Source: Aspidiotus rigidus (taxonomy: Eukaryota > Arthropoda > Insecta > Hemiptera > Diaspididae). From it: a stretch of DNA of 64,000 nt. The translations under genes were made by a program, and so were the position numbers. The stretch is from NCBI GenBank assembly GCA_035079385.1, contig JAVHKY010000029.1:5146001-5210000 (forward strand), written 5' to 3'. Shown here piece after piece: positions 1 through 10,800 of this stretch. The notes beneath the pieces were generated by a model. It made no database searches, was not told where the DNA came from, and saw only the letters and a list, made by a program, of their open reading frames with translations. Positions within the stretch are counted from its first letter, which is position 1. Each line of letters opens with the position of its first letter.

Positions 1-164
1 AAATGTGATTCATGGAATATTTGGTTCAAAAAATGTTCATGGAATAGATGGTTCTAACATGGTTCATGGAATGTATGATTCAAATAAGGTGTTAAAGGTG
101 CGTCTCGACGCCCTCGATCCAACGCCGTTTGAATTTTTAACCTATCTCGAACGGTTAGCGATTT
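1..164 (+). repeat. Partial satellite monomer at the left edge
   Basis: The window opens inside a monomer, a few bases after GTGGCC, so about 8 bases of this 172-bp copy are missing. The matching complete copies start at 34867 and 39827. The array therefore continues to the left of the window. Confidence 0.95.
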
Positions 165-680
165 GTGGCCAAAAATGTGATTCATGGAATATTTGGTTCA
201 AAAAATGTTCATGGAATATATGCTTCAAATATGGTTCATGGAATGTATGGTTCAAATAAGGTGTTAAAGGTGCGTCTCGACGCCCTCGATCCAACGCCGT
301 TTGAATTTTTAACCTATCTAAAACGGTTAGCAATTTGTGGCCAAAAGTGTGATTCATGGAATATTTGGTTCAAAAAATGTTCATGGAATAGATGGTTCTA
401 ACATGGTTCATGGAATATATGGTTCAAATAAGGTGTTCAAGGTGCGTCTCGACACCCTCGATCCAACGCCGTTTGAATTTTTAACCTATCTCGAACGGTT
501 AGCAATTTGTGGCCAAAAATGTGATTCATGGAATATTTGGTTCAAAAAATGTTCATGGAATATATGGTTCTAACATGGTTCATGGAATGTATGATTCAAA
601 TAAGGTGTTAAAGGTGCGTCTCGACGCCCTCGATCCATCGCAGTTTGAATTTTTAACCTATCACGAACGGTTAGCGATTT

Positions 681-825
681 GTGGCCAAAAATGTGATTCA
701 TGGAATATTTGGTTCAAAAAATGTTCATGGAATATATGGTTCAAATAAGGTGTTCAAGGTGCGTCTCGACGCCCTCGATCCAACGTCGTTTGAATTTTTA
801 ACCTATCTCGAACGGTTAGCGATTT
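681..825 (+). repeat. 145-bp short monomer (one 27-bp subrepeat missing)
   Basis: Subrepeat 1 (ending near 727) is followed directly by a final-type subrepeat ending in CAAATAAGG, so the block has two 27-bp units. The 91-bp segment is intact and of the AACGTCG type. The loss is exactly one subrepeat, as expected from misaligned exchange between neighbouring 27-bp units. Orthologous short copies occur at 23524 and 35555, with a partial match at 40515. Confidence 0.95.
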
Positions 826-1529
826 GTGGCCAAAAATGTGATTCATGGAATATTTGGTTCAAAAAATGTTCATGGAATATATGCTTCAAATATGGTTCAT
901 GGAATGTATGGTTCAAATAAGGTGTTAAAGGTGCGTCTCGACGCCCTCGATCCAACGCCGTTTGAATTTTTAACCTATCTCGAACGGTTAGCGATTTGTG
1001 GCCAAAAATGTGATTCATGGAATATTTGCTTCAAAAATTGTTCATGGAATAGATGGTTCTAACATGGTTCATGGTATATATGGTTCAAATAAGGTGTTAA
1101 AGGTGCGTCTCGACGCCCTCGATCCAACGCCGTTTGAATTTTTAACCTATCTCAAACGGTTAGCAATTTGTGGCCAAAAGTGTGATTCATGGAATATTTG
1201 GTTCAAAAAAAGTTCATGGAATAGATGGTTCTAACATGGTTCATGGAATATATGGTTCAAATAAGGTGTTCAAGGTGCGTCTCGACACCCTCGATCCAAC
1301 GCCGTTTGAATTTTTAACCTATCTCGAACGGTTAGCAATTTGTGGCCAAAAATGTGATTCATGGAATATTTGGTTCAAAAAATGTTCATGGAATATATGG
1401 TTCTAACATGGTTCATGGAATGTATGATTCAAATAAGGTGTTAAAGGTGCGTCTCGACGCCCTCGATCCATCGCAGTTTGAATTTTTAACCTATCACGAA
1501 CGGTTAGCGATTTGTGGCCAAAAATGTGA

Positions 1530-1610
1530 TTCATGGAATATTTGGTTCAAAAAATGTTCATGGAATATATGGTTCAAAAATGGTTCATGGAATATATGGT
1601 TCAAATAAGG
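1530..1610 (+). repeat. 27-bp subrepeat block (three copies) of the reference monomer
   Basis: The three copies share the skeleton TTCATGGAATATNTGGTTCA followed by A-rich sequence. The block is AT-rich and normally has no CpG. Recurrent forms of subrepeat 2 in the array are ATATGGTTCAAAAATGG, AGATGGTTCTAACATGG, ATATGGTTCTAACATGG, ATATGCTTCAAATATGG and the form with TGTGTA inserted. Recurrent forms of subrepeat 3 have GAATATATGG, GAATGTATGG, GAATGTATGATT, GAATGTAGGATT, GGTATATATGG or ATATGGATC before CAAATAAGG. Since 27 is a multiple of three, the block reads as a 9-residue repeat in every frame, which creates misleading repetitive open frames. Confidence 0.93.
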
Positions 1611-1701
1611 TGTTCAAGGTGCGTCTCGACGCCCTCGATCCAACGTCGTTTGAATTTTTAACCTATCTCGAACGGTTAGCGATTTGTGGCCAAAAATGTG
1701 A
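1611..1701 (+). repeat. 91-bp CpG-bearing segment of the reference monomer
   Basis: This segment separates the 27-bp blocks and holds about nine CpG sites in roughly 70 bases, in strong contrast to the CpG-free subrepeats. Recurrent linked variants define monomer types: TGTTCAAGG or TGTTAAAGG at the start; GACGCCC, GACACCC or GCCGCCC; AACGCCG, AACGTCG or ATCGCAG; CTATCTCGAACGG, CCATCTCGAACGG, CTATCTCAAACGG, CTATCTCGACCGG or CTATCACGAACGG; GCGATTTG or GCAATTTG. Some are tightly linked: ATCGCAG goes with ATCACGAACGG, and CTCAAACGG goes with the following CCAAAAGTG. No gene, promoter or known protein-binding box could be assigned. Confidence 0.9.
1621..1632. other. 12-bp imperfect palindrome in the 91-bp segment (recurs in most monomers)
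   Basis: GCGTC-TC-GACGC has two perfect 5-bp inverted arms around a 2-bp centre. It recurs about every 172 bp. Monomer types with GACACCC or GCCGCCC break the right arm, and the type with GTGGGTCTC breaks the left arm, so it is not under uniform constraint. It always contains CGTCTC except in the GTGGGTCTC and CGTCCCGAC types. Short dyads have been linked to centromeric chromatin in satellites lacking CENP-B boxes; any function here is speculation. Confidence 0.6.
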
Positions 1702-2125
1702 TTCATGGAATATTTGGTTCAAAAAATGTTCATGGAATATATGCTTCAAATATGGTTCATGGAATGTATGGTTCAAATAAGGTGTTAAAGGTGCGTCTCG
1801 ACGCCCTCGATCCAACGCCGTTTGAATTTTTAACCTATCTCAAACGGTTAGCAATTTGTGGCCAAAAGTGTGATTCATGGAATATTTGGTTCAAAAAATG
1901 TTCATGGAATATATGGTTCAAAAATGGTTCATGGAATATATGGTTCAAATAAGGTGTTCAAGGTGGGTCTCGACGCCCTCGATCCAACGCCGTTTGAATT
2001 TTTTACCTATCTCGAACGGTTAGCGATTTGTGGCCAAAAATGTGATTCATGGAATATTTGGTTCAAAAAATGTTCATGGAATAGATGGTTCTAACATGGT
2101 TCATGGAATGTATGATTCAAATAAG

Positions 2126-5100
2126 CTGTTAAAGGTGCGTCTCGACGCCCTCGATCCAACGCCGTTTGAATTCTTAACCTATCTCAAACGGTTAGCAATT
2201 TGTGGCCAAAAGTGTGATTCATGGAATATTTGGTTCAAAAAATGTTCATGGAATATATGGTTCAAAAATGGTTCATGGAATATATGGTTCAAATAAGGTG
2301 TTCAAGGTGCGTCTCGACGCCCTCGATCCAACGCCGTTTGAATTTTTTACCTATCTCGAACGGTTAGCGATTTGTGGCCAAAAATGTGATTCATGGAATA
2401 TTTGGTTCAAAAAATGTTCATGGAATAGATGGTTCAAAAATGGTTCATGGAATATATGGTTCAAATAAGGTGTTCAAGGTGCGTCTCGACGCCCTCGATC
2501 CAACGCCGTTTGAATTTTTAACCCATCTCGAACGGTTAGCGATTTGTGGCCAAAAATGTGATTCATGGAATATTTGGTTCAAAAAATGTTCATGGAATAT
2601 ATGTGTATGGTTCAAAAATGGTTCATGGAATGTAGGATTCAAATAAGGTGTTAAAGGTGCGTCTCGACGCCCTCGATCCAACGCCGTTTGAATTTTTAAC
2701 CTATCTCGAACGGTTAGCAATTTGTGGCCAAAAATGTGATTCATGGAATATTTGGTTCAAAAAATGTTCATGGAATATATGCTTCAAATATGGTTCATGG
2801 AATGTATGGTTCAAATAAGGTGTTAAAGGTGCGTCTCGACGCCCTCGATCCAACGCCGTTTGAATTTTTAACCTATCTCAAACGGTTAGCAATTTGTGGC
2901 CAAAAGTGTGATTCAAGGAATATTTGGTTCAAAAAATGTTCATGGAATATATGGTTCAAAAATGGTTCATGGAATATATGGTTCAAATAAGGTGTTCAAG
3001 GTGGGTCTCGACGCCCTCGATCCAACGCCGTTTGAATTTTTTACCTATCTCGAACGGTTAGCGATTTGTGGCCAAAAATGTGATTCATGGAATATTTGGT
3101 TCAAAAAATGTTCATGGAATAGATGGTTCTAACATGGTTCATGGAATGTATGATTCAAATAAGCTGTTAAAGGTGCGTCTCGACGCCCTCGATCCAACGC
3201 CGTTTGAATTTTTAACCTATCTCGAACGGTTAGCGATTTGTGGCCAAAAATGTGATTCATGGAATATTTGGTTCAAAAAATGTTCATGGAATATATGCTT
3301 CAAATATGGTTCATGGAATATATGGATCAAATAAGGTGTTCAAGGTGCGTCTCGACACCCTCGATCCAACGCCGTTTGAATTTTTAACCCATCTCGAACG
3401 GTTAGCAATTTGTGGCCAAAAATGTATTCATGGAATATTTGGTTCAAAAAATGTTCATGGAATATATGGTTCAAAAATGGTTCATGGAATGTATGGTTCA
3501 AATAAGGTGTTAAAGGTGCGTCTCGACGCCCTCGATCCAACGCCGTTTGAATTCTTAACCTATCTCAAACGGTTAGCATTTTGTGGCCAAAAGTGTGATT
3601 CATGGAATATTTGGTTCAAAAATTGTTCATGGAATATATGGTTCAAAAATGGTTCATGGAATATATGGTTCAAATAAGGTGTTCAAGGTGCGTCTCGACG
3701 CCCTCGATCCAACGCCGTTTGAATTTTTTACCTATCTCGAACGGTTAGCGATTTGTGGCCAAAAATGTGATTCATGGAATATTTGGTTCAAAAAATGTTC
3801 ATGGAATAGATGGTTCTAACATGGTTCATGGAATATATGGTTCAAATAAGGTGTTCAAGGTGCGTCTCGACGCCCTCGATCCAACGCCGTTTGAATTTTT
3901 AACCCATCTCGAACGGTTAGCGATTTGTGGCCAAAAATGTGATTCATGGAATATTTGGTTCAAAAAATGTTCATGGAATATATGTGTATGGTTCAAAAAT
4001 GGTTCATGGAATGTAGGATTCAAATAAGGTGTTAAAGGTGCGTCTCGACGCCCTCGATCCAACGCCGTTTGAATTTTTAACCTATCTCGAACGGTTAGCA
4101 ATTTGTGGCCAAAAATGTGATTCATGGAATATTTGGTTCAAAAAATGTTCATGGAATAGATGGTTCTAACATGGTTCATGGAATATATGGTTCAAATAAG
4201 GTGTTCAAGGTGCGTCCCGACACCCTCGATCCAACGCCGTTTGAATTTTTAACCCATCTCGAACGGTTAGCAATTTGTGGCCAAAAATGTATTCATGGAA
4301 TATTTGGTTCAAAAAATGTTCATGGAATATATGCTTCAAATATGGTTCATGGAATATATGGATCAAATAAGGTGTTCAAGGTGCGTCTCGACGCCCTCGA
4401 TCCATCGCAGTTTGAATTTTTAACCTATCACGAACGGTTAGCGATTTGTGGCCAAAAATGTGATTCATGGAATATTTGGTTCAAAAAATGTTCATGGAAT
4501 ATATGGTTCAAAAATGGTTCATGGAATATATGGTTCAAATAAGGTGTTCAAGGTGCGTCTCGACACCCTCGATCCAACGCCGTTTGAATTTTTAACCTAT
4601 CTCGACCGGTTAGCAATTTGTGGCCAAAAATGTGATTCATGGAATATTTGGTTCAAAAAATGTTCATGGAATATATGGTTCAAAAATGGTTCATGGAATG
4701 TATGGTTCAAATAAGGTGTTAAAGGTGCGTCTCGCCGCCCTCGATCCAACGCCGTTTGAATTTTTAACCTATCTCGAACGGTTAGCGATTTGTGGCCAAA
4801 AATGTGATTCATGGAATATTTGGTTCAAAAAATGTTCATGGAATATATGCTTCAAATATGGTTCATGGAATATATGGATCAAATAAGGTGTTCAAGGTGC
4901 GTCTCGACGCCCTCGATCCATCGCAGTTTGAATTTTTAACCTATCACGAACGGTTAGCGATTTGTGGCCAAAAATGTGATTCATGGAATATTTGGTTCAA
5001 AAAATGTTCATGGAATATATGGTTTAAAAATGGTTCATGGAATGTATGGTTCAAATAAGGTGTTAAAGGTGCGTCTCGACGCCCTCGATCCAACGCCGTT

Positions 5101-5361
5101 TGAATTTTTAACCTATCTCGAACGGTTAGCGATTTGTGGCCAAAAATGTGATTCATGGAATATTTGGTTCAAAAAATGTTCATGGAATATATGCTTCAAA
5201 TATGGTTCATGGAATATATGGATCAAATAAGGTGTTCAAGGTGCGTCTCGACGCCCTCGATCCATCGCAGTTTGAATTTTTAACCTATCACGAACGGTTA
5301 GCGATTTGTGGCCAAAAATGTGATTCATGGAATATTTGGTTCAAAAAATGTTCATGGAATA
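2126..5361 (+). repeat. Duplicated module of about 3.2 kb, matched at 25312-28547
   Basis: Offset 23186. Shared content includes the GAATTC variant (2168/25354), 178-bp monomers (2546/25732 and 3927/27113) and the CTATCTCGACCGG type (about 4600/27790). Differences include subrepeat 2 near 2435, C against T at 3390 and the private GGCCGAAAATG in the partner. Confidence 0.8.
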
Positions 5362-6229
5362 GATGGTTCTAACATGGTTCATGGAATATATGGTTCAAAT
5401 AAGGTGTTCAAGGTGCGTCTCGACGCCCTCGATCCAACGCCGTTTGAATTTTTAACCCATCTCGAACGGTTAGCGATTTGTGGCCAAAAATGTGATTCAT
5501 GGAATATTTGGTTCAAAAAATGTTCATGGAATATATGGTTCAAAAATGGTTCATGGAATGTATGGTTCAAATAAGGTGTTAAAGGTGCGTCTCGCCGCCC
5601 TCGATCCAACGCCGTTTGAATTTTTAACCTATCTCGAACGGTTAGCGATTTGTGGCCAAAAATGTGATTCATGGAATATTTGCTTCAAAAATTGTTCATG
5701 GAATAGATGGTTCTAACATGGTTCATGGTATATATGGTTCAAATAAGGTGTTAAAGGTGCGTCTCGACGCCCTCGATCCAACGCCGTTTGAATTTTTAAC
5801 CTATCTCAAACGGTTAGCAATTTGTGGCCAAAAGTGTGATTCATGGAATATTTGGTTCAAAAAATGTTCATGGAATAGATGGTTCTAACATGGTTCATGG
5901 AATATATGGTTCAAATAAGGTGTTCAAGGTGCGTCTCGACACCCTCGATCCAACGCCGTTTGAATTTTTAACCTATCTCGAACGGTTAGCAATTTGTGGC
6001 CAAAAATGTATTCATGGAATATTTGGTTCAAAAAATGTTCATGGAATATATGCTTCAAATATGGTTCATGGAATATATGGATCAAATAAGGTGTTCAAGG
6101 TGCGTCTCGACGCCCTCGATCCATCGCAGTTTGAATTTTTAACCTATCACGAACGGTTAGCGATTTGTGGCCAAAAATGTGATTCATGGAATATTTGGTT
6201 CAAAAAATGTTCATGGAATATATGGTTCC
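3178..6229 (+). repeat. Left copy of the 27-monomer duplication (offset 4647), matched at 7825-10876
   Basis: The succession of monomer types from 3240 to about 6170 is repeated from 7887 to about 10815, including one 178-bp and three 171-bp copies, which accounts for the offset of 27 x 172 + 3. The copies differ at 3390 (CCCATC against CCTATC) and by private changes such as A at 8450 and 8740 on the right and C at 6230 on the left. Confidence 0.85.
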
Positions 6230-7860
6230 AAAATGGTTCATGGAATATATGGTTCAAATACGGTGTTCAAGGTGCGTCTCGACACCCTCGATCCAACGCC
6301 GTTTGAATTTTTAACCTATCTCGAACGGTTAGCAATTTGTGGCCAAAAATGTGATTCATGGAATATTTGGTTCAAAAAATGTTCATGGAATATATGGTTC
6401 AAAAATGGTTCATGGAATGTATGGTTTAAATAAGGTGTTAAAGGTGCGTCTCGACGCCCTCGATCCAACGCCGTTTGAATTTTTAACCTATCTCGAACGG
6501 TTAGCGATTTGTGGCCAAAAATGTGATTCATGGAATATTTGGTTCAAAAAATGTTCATGGAATAGATGGTTCTAACATGGTTCATGGAATATATGGTTCA
6601 AATAAGGTGTTCAAGGTGCGTCTCGACGCCCTCGATCCAACGCCGTTTGAATTTTTAACCCATCTCGAACGGTTAGCGATTTGTGGCCAAAAATGTGATT
6701 CATGGAATATTTGGTTCAAAAAATGTTCATGGAATATATGGTTCAAAAATGGTTCATGGAATGTATGGTTCAAATAAGGTGTTAAAGGTGCGTCTCGCCG
6801 CCCTCGATCCAACGCCGTTTGAATTTTTAACCTATCTCGAACGGTTAGCGATTTGTGGCCAAAAATGTGATTCATGGAATATTTGCTTCAAAAATTGTTC
6901 ATGGAATAGATGGTTCTAACATGGTTCATGGTATATATGGTTCAAATAAGGTGTTAAAGGTGCGTCTCGACGCCCTCGATCCAACGCCGTTTGAATTTTT
7001 AACCTATCTCAAACGGTTAGTAATTTGTGGCCAAAAGTGTGATTCATGGAATATTTGGTTCAAAAAATGTTCATGGAATAGATGGTTCTAACATGGTTCA
7101 TGGAATATATGGTTCAAATAAGGTGTTCAAGGTGCGTCTCGACACCCTCGATCCAACGCCGTTTGAATTTTTAACCTATCTCGAACGGTTAGCAATTTGT
7201 GGCCAAAAATGTGATTCATGGAATATTTGGTTCAAAAAATGTTCATGGAATATATGGTTCTAACATGGTTCATGGAATGTATGATTCAAATAAGGTGTTA
7301 AAGGTGCGTCTCGACGCCCTCGATCCATCGCAGTTTGAATTTTTAACCTATCACGAACGGTTAGCGATTTGTGGCCAAAAATGTGATTCATGGAATATTT
7401 GGTTCAAAAAATGTTCATGGAATATATGGTTCAAAAATGGTTCATGGAATATATGGTTCAAATAAGGTGTTCAAGGTGCGTCTCGACGCCCTCGATCCAA
7501 CGTCGTTTGAATTTTTAACCTATCTCGAACGGTTAGCGATTTGTGGCCAAAAATGTGATTCATGGAATATTTGGTTCAAAAAATGTTCATGGAATATATG
7601 CTTCAAATATGGTTCATGGAATGTATGGTTCAAATAAGGTGTTAAAGGTGCGTCTCGACGCCCTCGATCCAACGCCGTTTGAATTTTTAACCTATCTCAA
7701 ACGGTTAGCAATTTGTGGCCAAAAGTGTGATTCATGGAATATTTGGTTCAAAAAATGTTCATGGAATATATGGTTCAAAAATGGTTCATGGAATATATGG
7801 TTCAAATAAGGTGTTCAAGGTGGGTCTCGACGCCCTCGATCCAACGCCGTTTGAATTTTT
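6010..7860 (+). repeat. Duplicated segment at offset 4991, matched at 11001-12851
   Basis: This continues the previous duplication after the right copy has gained two monomers (10814 and 10986), so the offset changes from 27 to 29 monomers. The shared rare variants are CAAATACGG (6261/11252) and GGTTTAAATAAGG (about 6423/11414). T at 7021 is private to the left copy. Confidence 0.83.
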
Positions 7861-10800
7861 AACCTATCTCGAACGGTTAGCGATTTGTGGCCAAAAATGT
7901 GATTCATGGAATATTTGGTTCAAAAAATGTTCATGGAATATATGCTTCAAATATGGTTCATGGAATATATGGATCAAATAAGGTGTTCAAGGTGCGTCTC
8001 GACACCCTCGATCCAACGCCGTTTGAATTTTTAACCTATCTCGAACGGTTAGCAATTTGTGGCCAAAAATGTATTCATGGAATATTTGGTTCAAAAAATG
8101 TTCATGGAATATATGGTTCAAAAATGGTTCATGGAATGTATGGTTCAAATAAGGTGTTAAAGGTGCGTCTCGACGCCCTCGATCCAACGCCGTTTGAATT
8201 CTTAACCTATCTCAAACGGTTAGCATTTTGTGGCCAAAAGTGTGATTCATGGAATATTTGGTTCAAAAATTGTTCATGGAATATATGGTTCAAAAATGGT
8301 TCATGGAATATATGGTTCAAATAAGGTGTTCAAGGTGCGTCTCGACGCCCTCGATCCAACGCCGTTTGAATTTTTTACCTATCTCGAACGGTTAGCGATT
8401 TGTGGCCAAAAATGTGATTCATGGAATATTTGGTTCAAAAAATGTTCATAGAATAGATGGTTCTAACATGGTTCATGGAATATATGGTTCAAATAAGGTG
8501 TTCAAGGTGCGTCTCGACGCCCTCGATCCAACGCCGTTTGAATTTTTAACCCATCTCGAACGGTTAGCGATTTGTGGCCAAAAATGTGATTCATGGAATA
8601 TTTGGTTCAAAAAATGTTCATGGAATATATGTGTATGGTTCAAAAATGGTTCATGGAATGTAGGATTCAAATAAGGTGTTAAAGGTGCGTCTCGACGCCC
8701 TCGATCCAACGCCGTTTGAATTTTTAACCTATCTCGAACAGTTAGCAATTTGTGGCCAAAAATGTGATTCATGGAATATTTGGTTCAAAAAATGTTCATG
8801 GAATAGATGGTTCTAACATGGTTCATGGAATATATGGTTCAAATAAGGTGTTCAAGGTGCGTCCCGACACCCTCGATCCAACGCCGTTTGAATTTTTAAC
8901 CCATCTCGAACGGTTAGCAATTTGTGGCCAAAAATGTATTCATGGAATATTTGGTTCAAAAAATGTTCATGGAATATATGCTTCAAATATGGTTCATGGA
9001 ATATATGGATCAAATAAGGTGTTCAAGGTGCGTCTCGACGCCCTCGATCCATCGCAGTTTGAATTTTTAACCTATCACGAACGGTTAGCGATTTGTGGCC
9101 AAAAATGTGATTCATGGAATATTTGGTTCAAAAAATGTTCATGGAATATATGGTTCAAAAATGGTTCATGGAATATATGGTTCAAATAAGGTGTTCAAGG
9201 TGCGTCTCGACACCCTCGATCCAACGCCGTTTGAATTTTTAACCTATCTCGACCGGTTAGCAATTTGTGGCCAAAAATGTGATTCATGGAATATTTGGTT
9301 CAAAAAATGTTCATGGAATATATGGTTCAAAAATGGTTCATGGAATGTATGGTTCAAATAAGGTGTTAAAGGTGCGTCTCGCCGCCCTCGATCCAACGCC
9401 GTTTGAATTTTTAACCTATCTCGAACGGTTAGCGATTTGTGGCCAAAAATGTGATTCATGGAATATTTGGTTCAAAAAATGTTCATGGAATATATGCTTC
9501 AAATATGGTTCATGGAATATATGGATCAAATAAGGTGTTCAAGGTGCGTCTCGACGCCCTCGATCCATCGCAGTTTGAATTTTTAACCTATCACGAACGG
9601 TTAGCGATTTGTGGCCAAAAATGTGATTCATGGAATATTTGGTTCAAAAAATGTTCATGGAATATATGGTTTAAAAATGGTTCATGGAATGTATGGTTCA
9701 AATAAGGTGTTAAAGGTGCGTCTCGACGCCCTCGATCCAACGCCGTTTGAATTTTTAACCTATCTCGAACGGTTAGCGATTTGTGGCCAAAAATGTGATT
9801 CATGGAATATTTGGTTCAAAAAATGTTCATGGAATATATGCTTCAAATATGGTTCATGGAATATATGGATCAAATAAGGTGTTCAAGGTGCGTCTCGACG
9901 CCCTCGATCCATCGCAGTTTGAATTTTTAACCTATCACGAACGGTTAGCGATTTGTGGCCAAAAATGTGATTCATGGAATATTTGGTTCAAAAAATGTTC
10001 ATGGAATAGATGGTTCTAACATGGTTCATGGAATATATGGTTCAAATAAGGTGTTCAAGGTGCGTCTCGACGCCCTCGATCCAACGCCGTTTGAATTTTT
10101 AACCCATCTCGAACGGTTAGCGATTTGTGGCCAAAAATGTGATTCATGGAATATTTGGTTCAAAAAATGTTCATGGAATATATGGTTCAAAAATGGTTCA
10201 TGGAATGTATGGTTCAAATAAGGTGTTAAAGGTGCGTCTCGCCGCCCTCGATCCAACGCCGTTTGAATTTTTAACCTATCTCGAACGGTTAGCGATTTGT
10301 GGCCAAAAATGTGATTCATGGAATATTTGCTTCAAAAATTGTTCATGGAATAGATGGTTCTAACATGGTTCATGGTATATATGGTTCAAACAAGGTGTTA
10401 AAGGTGCGTCTCGACGCCCTCGATCCAACGCCGTTTGAATTTTTAACCTATCTCAAACGGTTAGCAATTTGTGGCCAAAAGTGTGATTCATGGAATATTT
10501 GGTTCAAAAAATGTTCATGGAATAGATGGTTCTAACATGGTTCATGGAATATATGGTTCAAATAAGGTGTTCAAGGTGCGTCTCGACACCCTCGATCCAA
10601 CGCCGTTTGAATTTTTAACCTATCTCGAACGGTTAGCAATTTGTGGCCAAAAATGTATTCATGGAATATTTGGTTCAAAAAATGTTCATGGAATATATGC
10701 TTCAAATATGGTTCATGGAATATATGGATCAAATAAGGTGTTCAAGGTGCGTCTCGACGCCCTCGATCCATCGCAGTTTGAATTTTTAACCTATCACGAA

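Larger units (their letters stand above)
1530..1701 (+). repeat. Reference monomer showing the composite design (3 x 27 bp + 91 bp)
   Basis: This copy is used as the type example. Bases 1530-1556, 1557-1583 and 1584-1610 are three tandem 27-bp subrepeats, each beginning TTCATGGAATAT and ending in TTCAAAAAATG, TTCAAAAATGG or TTCAAATAAGG. Bases 1611-1701 are a 91-bp segment without internal repetition. The next monomer starts at 1702. The monomer is thus a repeat within a repeat: a short tandem block fused to an unrelated spacer, the pair then amplified as a unit. Subrepeat 1 is nearly constant across the array, while subrepeats 2 and 3 carry most of the type-defining variants. Confidence 0.95.
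1..1935 (+). repeat. Duplicated module A1, matched at 34875-36809
   Basis: Offset 34874. Shared features include the rare CTATCTAAAACGG near 318 and 35192, the 145-bp monomer, and the AAAAAAAGTTCATGG variant near 1208 and 36082. One private difference is C at 35913. The right end is set by GAATATATGG here against GAATGTATGG in the partner. Confidence 0.85.
250..2172 (+). repeat. Duplicated module, matched at 23093-25015
   Basis: Offset 22843. The shared markers are CTATCTAAAACGG, the 145-bp monomer at 681/23524, the AAAGTTCATGG variant and CAAATAAGCTG near 2125/24968. The partner has private changes at 24668 and 25000. This overlaps the module shared with 35-37 kb, so the left end of the window belongs to a family of at least three copies. 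Confidence 0.82.
959..4522 (+). repeat. Duplicated module of about 3.56 kb, matched at 40621-44184
   Basis: Offset 39662. The order of about 20 monomer types, including two 178-bp and two 171-bp copies and the GATTCAAGG variant at about 2912/42574, is the same. Private changes in the partner lie at 42271 and 43562. To the left the match continues at offset 39834 (bases 1-785 with 39835-40619), the 172-bp difference being one deleted monomer in the partner. Confidence 0.85.

Noticed and set aside
1530..1610. Repeat protein made of 9-residue units
   Set aside because: The 9-residue periodicity is a direct result of 27-bp subrepeats being a multiple of three. Monomer length of 172 shifts the frame by one base in each copy, so no continuous repeat protein is possible.
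1590..1610. TATA box or poly(A) signal in GAATATATGG / CAAATAAGG
   Set aside because: The matches are loose in AT-rich sequence, recur hundreds of times and have no transcription unit attached.
1611..1701. CENP-B box
   Set aside because: The pattern NTTCGNNNNANNCGGGN is not present on either strand. The nearest is GTTCGAGATAGG on the reverse strand, which is followed by TTAA in place of CGGG.
5824..6306. Longest open frame (160 codons) and the many 66-145-codon frames on both strands
   Set aside because: They are made by the satellite. The 27-bp subrepeats keep any frame open, and frames end at the same stop in each 172-bp monomer. Longer ones arise only where a 171-bp monomer keeps the frame or where CAAATAAGG mutates to CAAATACGG (for example at 6261). 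Most begin at GTG in GTGGCC. There is no codon bias, start context or conserved family.
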